The position numbers and the translations under genes were made by a program. Positions 58,229 through 64,000 of a DNA stretch of 64,000 nt are shown here, piece by piece. Positions within the stretch are counted from its first letter, which is position 1. Each line of letters opens with the position of its first letter. The notes beneath the pieces are model-generated. The model worked only from the letters and a program-made list of their open reading frames with translations. It was not told where the DNA came from and searched no databases. The DNA is taken from NCBI RefSeq assembly GCF_024343735.1, contig NZ_RJUE01000059.1, positions 164,672 to 228,671 of the forward strand, written 5' to 3'. The stretch comes from Lacihabitans sp. CCS-44. GTDB lineage: Bacteria > Bacteroidota > Bacteroidia > Cytophagales > Spirosomataceae.

Positions 58229-59572
58229 ATGAAAAATACTGCGTGGATAGCTTTACTTTTTTCTTTGGTATTTGTTTTTACCCTTGGATGTAATAAAAAT
58301 ACTGTAGATTTAGAAAATGCCAGTACTTTTGAAAATATACAAACCGAAATACTCAATACTTCATGTGCAGTTTCGGGTTGTCATTTAAATGAATCCGATG
58401 GCACATTTGCTCAGCACGGACTGATATTATCGCAAGGAAAAGCCTATGAAAATCTGGTAAATGCCATCTCTAAAAATCAAACCGCAAAAGAAGAAAACTT
58501 AAAGAGGGTTTTGCCTTTTGATGCCGAAAACAGCCTTCTTTACCAAAAAATGCTTTTTGAAACCACTCACAAGAGCAACAAAAACTTTGGAAGCATTATG
58601 CCTTTGGGCAAAGACATGCTTTTTACGGGTCAGATTGAATACATCAGAAGATGGATTGAAGCAGGAGCACCTAAAGAAGGCAATATTGTAGATATCAGTT
58701 TATTAGCCGATAAAACTTCAGTTTTAAAGAAATTTGAGCCGCTAGCAGCACCTACTGCTGAGCAAGGTTTTCAGATGAAACTCGAGCCTTTTGAGATTTA
58801 TCCATATTTTGAAAGGGAGGTATTTATAAGAAAGCCATTGAATAATTCCCAAAATGTGTTTGTGAATAAGTTTCAACTAAAAATGCACCCGGGAAGCCAC
58901 CATTTTATTTTATATGGTTTTAGAAATAATCTGAATCTACCACAGCTGAACGAAATAAGAGATTTACGAAACAAAGACCAATCGTTTAATCTTACTACAC
59001 TTCAGCAAATTGGCAACCATGTGTTTTATTTTGGCGGAAGCGAAAGCAATTTTACTTTTAATTTCCCCGAAGGAACTGCAGTAGAGCTACCTGCCAACAT
59101 GACCTTTGATGTAAACTCGCATTATTTCAACAAAGGTGCAAAGTCTTACAATGGTGAGGTCTATATAAATTTATACACCGTGCCAAAAGAAAAAGTAAAA
59201 AAGACACTGAAAGTGCTAGACTTAGGCAATACAACTTTTGTTTTGCCGCCTAATAAAACAACAACCGTTAGCAAAGATTTCAAATTCGACAAAAACGTTA
59301 AAGTGGTGACTTTGTTTTCACATACACATAAATTGGGCGAGAAGTTCGAGGTACTCATAAAAGGAGGAGCCAGAAACGGCGAAGTGATATATACTTCTAC
59401 AAACTGGGAGCATCCAGCCAAAATAGATTTTGCAAATCCTATTGCACTTAAAGCAGGAGAAAGCTTAACTTCAAGAATAACCTACAACAATTACACCGAC
59501 CAAACAATCAGATTTGGATTTACTTCCGAAGATGAAATGGGAATTATTTTTGGATATTATTATGAGGACTAG
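58229..59572 (+). CDS. Lipoprotein with CX4CH haem-type motif and copper type II monooxygenase-like domain
   Basis: A 447-residue protein. Lipobox LGC gives acylated C21. Residues 40-150 carry C46-A-V-S-G-C51-H52, a CX4CH motif resembling a cytochrome c haem site with a longer spacer. Residues about 190-447 show the copper pattern of PHM/DBH: MHPGSHHF (H224, H225), SHYF (H298), HTH (H365, H367) and M437 (EDEMG), that is two sites HH...H and HTH...M. The enzyme type would be a copper monooxygenase anchored on the outside, possibly fed electrons by a haem domain. Substrate unknown. Confidence 0.72.
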   Translation: MKNTAWIALLFSLVFVFTLGCNKNTVDLENASTFENIQTEILNTSCAVSGCHLNESDGTFAQHGLILSQGKAYENLVNAISKNQTAKEENLKRVLPFDAENSLLYQKMLFETTHKSNKNFGSIMPLGKDMLFTGQIEYIRRWIEAGAPKEGNIVDISLLADKTSVLKKFEPLAAPTAEQGFQMKLEPFEIYPYFEREVFIRKPLNNSQNVFVNKFQLKMHPGSHHFILYGFRNNLNLPQLNEIRDLRNKDQSFNLTTLQQIGNHVFYFGGSESNFTFNFPEGTAVELPANMTFDVNSHYFNKGAKSYNGEVYINLYTVPKEKVKKTLKVLDLGNTTFVLPPNKTTTVSKDFKFDKNVKVVTLFSHTHKLGEKFEVLIKGGARNGEVIYTSTNWEHPAKIDFANPIALKAGESLTSRITYNNYTDQTIRFGFTSEDEMGIIFGYYYED

Positions 59573-59574
59573 TG

Positions 59575-59622
59575 TTGGTTGAATGGTGGATTGGTTATTG
59601 GTTGACTGGTTACTGGTTAATC
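59575..59622. repeat. Short imperfect TGGTT repeat
   Basis: About 48 bp of degenerate repeats built on TTGGTTGAC, TGGTTACTG and TTGGTTATT, between the copper-protein gene and the next terminator. It has no coding role that can be supported. Confidence 0.45.
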
Positions 59623-59670
59623 GAAAATCTACTTCCTGTTTTAAATTCATTCTTTTCCAAAAGGGCATAA

Positions 59671-59695
59671 AAAAAGGAGCTGTTAGCTCCTTTTT
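59671..59695. terminator. Bidirectional terminator
   Basis: AAAAAGGAGCT and AGCTCCTTTTT pair perfectly (11 bp) around GTT, between convergent genes. Confidence 0.9.
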
Positions 59696-59704
59696 CTGTT
59701 ATCC

Positions 59705-60451
59705 TTATTTCTTCTTTCTGTGTACTTTAATCATATCGGCATCAGCCAATATTCTTCCGCAATGCTCACAGATGATGATTTTTTGCTTATCCATAATATC
59801 AGCCTGACGTTGTGGTGGTACCACGTTAAAACAACCTCCACAAGCACCTCTGTCGACTGCTACAACGGCCAATCCGTTCTTTGCACCGCCTCTTATTCTT
59901 ACGTAAGCTTTAAGTAGCCTATCTTCAACCTTTTTAGATTGTTTCTCCGACTGCTTTATCAATTTCTCCTCTTCGTCTTGGCTATCAGACACCAATTTGT
60001 CAAGTTCCTGACGCTTCTGCTCCAATACCTCAGATCTTTTGTCTTTGGCAGCATTGGTATCTTCTATTTCTTTGTCTTTAACACTAATTTTGTATTCAGC
60101 CTCTCTGACTCTTTTCTCAGACAATTGAATCTCCAATTCCTGTAATTCAAGTTCCTTTGTAATGGCGTCAAACTCACGATTGTTACGCACATTCATCTGC
60201 TGATCCTTATATTTGATTATAAGTTTTTCAGCATCCTTTTTATTATGAACATGACGCTCGATTTCTTCTTTGAGTGCGTTTATCTCTACTTGGAATTTAC
60301 CAATTCTGGTTTCGATTCCAATCACCTCGTCTTCAAGGTCTTTCACTTCTTCTGGCAAATCGCCACGAAGCTTTCTCAATTGATCTAATCTTGAATCAAT
60401 TTCCTGTAATTCCAAAAGTGTAACCAGCTTGTCTGCTATTGTAATCTCCAT
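59705..60451 (-). CDS. C4-type zinc-ribbon protein with coiled coil (DUF164/CdsZ-like)
   Basis: A 248-residue protein: a long coiled coil (about 5-180, many E, K and Q) and a C-terminal zinc ribbon with CGGC and CEHC pairs. Resembles the CdsZ/DUF164 family, which is encoded next to NIF3 genes in many bacteria. Proposed roles involve RNA or nucleic-acid-related scaffolding; function is not settled. It follows the NIF3 gene by 30 bp and is likely in its operon. Confidence 0.87.
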   Translation of the reverse strand: MEITIADKLVTLLELQEIDSRLDQLRKLRGDLPEEVKDLEDEVIGIETRIGKFQVEINALKEEIERHVHNKKDAEKLIIKYKDQQMNVRNNREFDAITKELELQELEIQLSEKRVREAEYKISVKDKEIEDTNAAKDKRSEVLEQKRQELDKLVSDSQDEEEKLIKQSEKQSKKVEDRLLKAYVRIRGGAKNGLAVVAVDRGACGGCFNVVPPQRQADIMDKQKIIICEHCGRILADADMIKVHRKKK

Positions 60452-60481
60452 ATACTTAAGAATGTAAAAAGAACACCTCTT

Positions 60482-61579
60482 TTAATGATAATATTTAATT
60501 GGATTCGTATCTATTTCCGATAAATAGGACGCAAAATTAGTGAATTTTTTTGAAATTATTTCTACAATTAAATCTTTTGTGTATACTTCGCTCTCAAAAT
60601 GTCCAATATCTGCAATCATTATCTGATTTTCGGCATCAAAAAACTCATGATACTTGTAATCTGCCGTTACAAAAGCATCAGCACCTTGTTTTTTAGCATC
60701 CGCCAAAAGGAAACTTCCAACTCCACCACATACCGCCACTTTCTTGATTTTTTCAGCTTTTGTTTCGGTAAAACGAATAACATTCAAGTTCATACTATTT
60801 TTTAGGTATGCCAAAAACTCAGATTTGGACATGGCCTCCGGTAAATATCCTATGGCACCTGAACCTACCCCTTGGTTATCGTTTTCTATTTTGTGTAAAT
60901 AATACGCCACCTCTTCATAACTATGGTTTTTACGCATGGCCTCTAATATTTTACCTTCTAAATAGGCAGGAAAAACGACCTCAATTCTGTTTTCTTCTAC
61001 TTCTTCGTATTTATTATTCTGGCCAATCACTGGTGCTGCCACCGAATTTGGCTTAAAACTCCCTATTCCTGTAGATTTAAAGCTACAGTTGGAATAGTTT
61101 CCAATCTCACCCGCCCCCGCTGCATAAAAAGCATCTTGGAGTCTAGGAGTATTTTCTTTTGGACAAAAAACCGTAAGTTTCATCAAAGTATCTGACTTCG
61201 GTTTCAGAATACTTACATTTTGAAGATTCAGTTTCTCGGCTATTTTGAAATTAACGCCATTCGTTATATTATCCAAATTGGTATGAATGGCATAAATAGC
61301 AATATCATTTTTAATAGCCTTAATTACAGACTTTTCAATATAGTTTTTGCCATTCAGTTTTTTCAAACCTTTAAAAATCAATGGGTGATGGGCAATAATC
61401 AGGTTGCATTTTTTAGCAATGGCCTCCTCTATAACTTCCAAAGTCACATCCAAGCTCACCAATACATTAGTAATTTCAGCATTAGAATCACCCACAATGA
61501 GCCCGCAATTGTCATAATCTTCCTGGTAACTCAGTGGAGCTATCTTTTCTAAATAATCGGTAAGTTCTTTTATAGTCAT
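60482..61579 (-). CDS. NIF3-family dinuclear metal centre protein
   Basis: A 365-residue protein with two NIF3 halves around an insert (about 130-240) of the PII-like fold found in the long bacterial form. Metal ligands include HHP (AHHPLIFKGLK) and the Glu/His at DIGHFESE. Some members were annotated GTP cyclohydrolase I type 2, but this function is disputed. It is cotranscribed with the C4 zinc-ribbon gene, a conserved pairing. Confidence 0.92.
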   Translation of the reverse strand: MTIKELTDYLEKIAPLSYQEDYDNCGLIVGDSNAEITNVLVSLDVTLEVIEEAIAKKCNLIIAHHPLIFKGLKKLNGKNYIEKSVIKAIKNDIAIYAIHTNLDNITNGVNFKIAEKLNLQNVSILKPKSDTLMKLTVFCPKENTPRLQDAFYAAGAGEIGNYSNCSFKSTGIGSFKPNSVAAPVIGQNNKYEEVEENRIEVVFPAYLEGKILEAMRKNHSYEEVAYYLHKIENDNQGVGSGAIGYLPEAMSKSEFLAYLKNSMNLNVIRFTETKAEKIKKVAVCGGVGSFLLADAKKQGADAFVTADYKYHEFFDAENQIMIADIGHFESEVYTKDLIVEIISKKFTNFASYLSEIDTNPIKYYH

Positions 61580-61712
61580 TTTAAGATGTTTCTATTTATT
61601 TTATTTTTACATCTATGCTATCCAAAGGCTTTGTAAAAGGGTATTTCGTTTAAGCGGGTATTGGCATGAGCATATTTAAGCTTATTAATCTACTGTTTAA
61701 ACTCTATTTCTC

Positions 61713-61770
61713 TTTCTGCGGGTGAAACCCACCTTACACACCTACGAAGGCAATAGCCTTCGCAGAGCGA
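61713..61770 (+). repeat. REP-like element, copy A
   Basis: Two hairpins: GGGT-GAA-ACCC (61720-61730) and CGAAGGC-AATA-GCCTTCG (61745-61762), joined by a linker with CACAC. The element starts TTTCTGCG. It lies 14 bp from the stop codon of the neighbouring unknown gene. It shares the AATA loop and layout with copies B and C. Confidence 0.85.
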
Positions 61771-61783
61771 ATATATTGAAATT

Positions 61784-62287
61784 TCAGACTGCATTTAGAA
61801 CACTTTCGAGTTCTTTCCTTTTATGATCAAAAATCTTAGTCCAATGTTGTTCCCCTATTTGCTTTTTACAAGACATAATCTCTGTTAAAATTTCATCCAT
61901 TAATTGAAGCATTGTAAAGAAATATTGTTCCGCTCTTAACGTAGATTCTTTGTTACCTTGCAAGTACGAAATCAAAACTTCTTTTCTTGTATCAATTTGT
62001 TTTTGATACACCGAATGTAACTTCCCAGAATCAAAATCAGATAAAATACGATCGAGACTTGAATACAAATTCAAATCGATAGAGTAGAAATCGAAATAAA
62101 AAAAATCTTCTACTACTAATCCATAAATTTCAAAAACCAAGCATTTAGATGTCAAATATATTTTTTGATTATCAACAACTTTTAGCGTTAAATTATTTTT
62201 ATTGACTAAATGTTTCAATTCCACAGTTTCAGATAAATAGCACACCTCTCTTAATGTCATAGAAATCAGGTTTTTATAGTATTCCAC
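61784..62287 (-). CDS. Hypothetical protein between REP copies A and B
   Basis: A 167-residue soluble, mixed alpha/beta protein (TLKVVDNQKIYLTSKCLVFEIYG; a helical C-terminal half with EVLISYLQGNKESTLRAEQYFF and ELESVLNAV). No domain or family is recognised and there is no signal peptide or membrane segment. Start: GTG at 62287 or ATG at 62260 (MTLREV). It is enclosed by inverted REP-like copies A and B next to a transposase gene, so it might be a passenger of the repeats or simply their neighbour. Confidence 0.6.
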   Translation of the reverse strand: MEYYKNLISMTLREVCYLSETVELKHLVNKNNLTLKVVDNQKIYLTSKCLVFEIYGLVVEDFFYFDFYSIDLNLYSSLDRILSDFDSGKLHSVYQKQIDTRKEVLISYLQGNKESTLRAEQYFFTMLQLMDEILTEIMSCKKQIGEQHWTKIFDHKRKELESVLNAV

Positions 62288-62439
62288 TCTGCATTACTCA
62301 AATTTATTGGCTTATAATCTTATTGTACTAAAAATTTCAATTCTTCTGCATACATAGCATACATACCTTTAAGCTGCCCTACAGCTGTCAAAAAATCAGA
62401 CTTTATCGTTGGTCTTGTAGCTAAAATAATACCACCCTC

Positions 62440-62498
62440 GCAGTGCGAAAGCTATTGCCTTCGTACTGGTGTATTTCGGTCTTTGACCGAAGTGAAAC
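62440..62498 (-). repeat. REP-like element, copy B (inverted)
   Basis: Reads in the opposite direction to A and C. On the minus strand: TTCGGTC-AAA-GACCGAA (62491-62475), a linker with ACACC, then CGAAGGC-AATA-GCTTTCG (62463-62446) with one G-T pair. It lies 11 bp beyond the stop codon of the RAYT gene. Confidence 0.85.
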
Positions 62499-62508
62499 AT
62501 TATGCATT

Positions 62509-63111
62509 TTACCACTCATTAATTTCAATAATACTATTTTGTTTTGTAAAATCAATTATTGGAACAGAAGCAATGCAAACATCAATAATTCCTTCCTTTC
62601 TAACATAATTTGATGCACTTGAATAAACGTAATCAGAAGCTTTAGTTACAATTCCAGACCTAACCGGGTTCATATGAATATAATTAAGCTTTGTCCAGAA
62701 GAACTTCTCAGAAAATATTTCTTCAGGATGGTTACCATATTCCCAAAATTGATACTTGCTATTTCTGCTTTGACTTTTTGCAGCAAATTCAAATCGTTTC
62801 AACATCCAATCTGACCTACTCTCCGGACCAATTGAAATTGTCTCAAGTATTTTTTTTGCTGTAAATACCTTAAAATCCCTAACTAAATCTGACAAATTCC
62901 CAGTTTCTGCTTGAAAAATTACATGAATATGGTTACTCATAATTACATATCCGTGCAGAATTAATCCTTTTTGTTTTTGACAATATTTCAAACTTTCAGT
63001 TACTATATCACGATAAATCTTCCTCGTAAAAATATCTACCCAATCTACAACAGTAAATGTCATAAAATGTGGTTTACTTTGATTACGTATTTGATATCCT
63101 CCTTTCTCCAT
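62509..63111 (-). CDS. REP-associated tyrosine transposase (RAYT)
   Basis: A 200-residue Y1 transposase of the IS200/IS605-related REP-associated group. The HUH motif is SNHIHVIF (H61, H63) and the catalytic Tyr is probably Y144 in KLNYIHMNPVRSG, the RAYT hallmark. The N-terminus (YQIRNQSKPHFMTFTVVDWVDIF) is also typical. Such proteins nick single-stranded DNA at REP hairpins; they are usually single copy and vertically kept. REP-like elements lie within about 25 bp of its start (C) and 11 bp of its stop (B), in inverted orientation. Confidence 0.93.
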   Translation of the reverse strand: MEKGGYQIRNQSKPHFMTFTVVDWVDIFTRKIYRDIVTESLKYCQKQKGLILHGYVIMSNHIHVIFQAETGNLSDLVRDFKVFTAKKILETISIGPESRSDWMLKRFEFAAKSQSRNSKYQFWEYGNHPEEIFSEKFFWTKLNYIHMNPVRSGIVTKASDYVYSSASNYVRKEGIIDVCIASVPIIDFTKQNSIIEINEW

Positions 63112-63132
63112 ATTCTCTTATTCAGATATTTT

Positions 63133-63190
63133 TTTCTGCGGCTACAAGCCGCGATTCACACGTACGAAGGAAATATCCTTCGCACAGCTT
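63133..63190 (+). repeat. REP-like element, copy C
   Basis: TTTCTGCG start, hairpin GCGGCT-ACA-AGCCGC (63138-63152), linker with CACACG, hairpin CGAAGGA-AATA-TCCTTCG (63165-63182). GTAC stands at 63162-63165 at the foot of the second stem. It lies between the RAYT start and the M20 peptidase stop, same orientation as copy A. Confidence 0.87.
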
Positions 63191-63213
63191 TGCAATGCAC
63201 AGCTTTAGAACCA

Positions 63214-64000
63214 TCATTTCAAAAGCCTATAAATCAACAAAGTACTTCTTTTAATTAATTTCGGATATTCTTTGATGTTCATCGTTTCGGTGGGTGTGTG
63301 TGCACCTGAGCCTGAAGCACCGAGGCCATCGAGACAATCCACATAATCTGCCACATAACTAATATCTCCTGCACCTCTTGAGCCTGGGTCGCCTTCTTTT
63401 ACGGCTCCCATGCCGAGGTCGATACTTACTTGGCTGAGCACTTTCATGATATTTCTGTTGCCTTCGGTTGGAGGCATAGAGGGTATGCCGTCTTTAAATC
63501 TGATTTGAGCAGAAGTTTGATTCAGGTTTCTTTTTACGATCTCCTGCATTTTTTGTCTAGCGACAATCTTCTGATTTTCAGTTAGAAATCTTAAATCTCC
63601 TGTCACTATAGTGCGTTTGGCTATGATATTGGTTTTGCCCAAAGAAATGCCTTTAGCTTCGGTTTCGTCATAGTTCACAAACGAACCTCCCACTATCTGA
63701 CCAGGATTGAAGGTCAAATATTTTTCCTTACTCAAAGTTTCCCTGAATTCATTCAAAATACGCGAAGCTTCATAAATAGAGCCATAACCTGCACCTTCAC
63801 TGAAAATCCCTGAGGAATGGGCTTGTTTGCCAGTTACGATGAGCGTCCAGCCGCTTGCTCCTCTCCTAGCCGTGGTGGCTATACCAAAGCCAGCGGTGGT
63901 TTCATAACCCAAGGCTACATCGCAAGCTTTGGCTCTTTCTATAAAGTCAGCCCTGGATATCGAAGTCGGTTTTCCGGACTCTTCTTCATCTCCAGTAAAA
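63214..64000 (-). CDS. M20/M25/M40-family zinc peptidase (5' end beyond window)
   Basis: The C-terminal 262 residues of an M20 dipeptidase or carboxypeptidase. In the visible part the catalytic FTGDEEESGKP lies just inside the window edge, so the coding region continues past 64000; the TTG at 63912 is internal. GKQAHSSG (dimerization-domain edge), the GDLRFLT strand, DPGSRGAGDISYVADY and GLGASGSGAHTPTE (C-terminal zinc ligand) are all present. The gene is cut by the window and not truncated in itself. Confidence 0.9.
   Translation of the reverse strand, partial: FTGDEEESGKPTSISRADFIERAKACDVALGYETTAGFGIATTARRGASGWTLIVTGKQAHSSGIFSEGAGYGSIYEASRILNEFRETLSKEKYLTFNPGQIVGGSFVNYDETEAKGISLGKTNIIAKRTIVTGDLRFLTENQKIVARQKMQEIVKRNLNQTSAQIRFKDGIPSMPPTEGNRNIMKVLSQVSIDLGMGAVKEGDPGSRGAGDISYVADYVDCLDGLGASGSGAHTPTETMNIKEYPKLIKRSTLLIYRLLK

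Noticed and set aside
59575..59622. TGGTT repeat region as a short coding gene
   Set aside because: The reading frame there consists of the repeat itself (VDWLLVDWLLV) and has no start context or homology.

Overview
The window looks like a stretch of chromosome from a free-living member of the Bacteroidota, most likely the Cytophagales (Spirosomaceae-like). Four things point there. The DNA is AT-rich. Most genes lack Shine-Dalgarno sequences but have TAnnTTTG -7 promoter boxes. A secreted metalloprotease ends in a type IX secretion (T9SS) sorting domain. Typical families of the phylum are present: a TonB receptor with a CarboxypepD_reg-like head, DUF2807/DUF2911 proteins, type B L31, GlnRS and a REC-CRP response regulator. 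The genus assignment is inference from gene content, not from a marker alignment.

Region by region. 1-10 kb: a DUF2807 lipoprotein, a two-subunit molybdenum hydroxylase (iorAB type), a panD-flippase pair, an SerC-like aminotransferase, rpmE2, a membrane-anchored GH25 lysozyme, an EamA exporter, a GNAT enzyme behind a structured leader, and rsgA. 10-20 kb: a PaaG-like crotonase, glnS, a LOG protein, a PD40 protein, a YgjV-GNAT fusion, another GNAT enzyme, an unknown AT-rich gene pair, a nucleoside phosphorylase and cytidine deaminase. 19.6-25 kb: groES-groEL, a lipoprotein, pyrG and a YhdH-type reductase. 25-34.7 kb is a signalling and secretion block: a PAS histidine kinase with a REC-CRP regulator behind a palindromic divergent control region, rsmA, a large hybrid kinase and an M43 protease. 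34.7-43 kb: a BON-LysM protein, an NTF2-like protein, galE-rmlB-rmlA, a SirB1-like protein, an M1 peptidase, xerC/D and rpsU. 43-54.5 kb: a GMC oxidoreductase, lemA with two TPM-domain genes, cry-DASH, DUF547, a CrtA-like monooxygenase, a large Oar/TonB receptor, a frameshifted DUF202 protein and an atypical SDR. 54.5-61.6 kb: DUF2911, a TPR-LytS kinase with its LytTR regulator, a lipoprotein joining a haem-type motif to a copper type II monooxygenase, a C4 zinc-ribbon protein and a NIF3 protein. 61.7-63.2 kb: a REP-associated tyrosine transposase (RAYT) between inverted palindromic repeats, with an orphan gene between two of them. The window ends inside an M20 peptidase gene.

The most unusual part is 61.7-63.2 kb. 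Three copies of a two-hairpin element share an AATA loop and show compensatory stem changes; they sit on both sides of a HUH/Tyr RAYT, and a gene of unknown function lies between two inverted copies. Other points worth a second look are the PHM-like copper enzyme with a CX4CH motif, the palindromes upstream of the PAS kinase/REC-CRP operon, the strong Shine-Dalgarno of rpsU, the structured leader before a GNAT gene, and a terminator that touches the start codon of a TPM gene.

No rRNA, tRNA, CRISPR array, insertion sequence of a classical family or prophage was seen.
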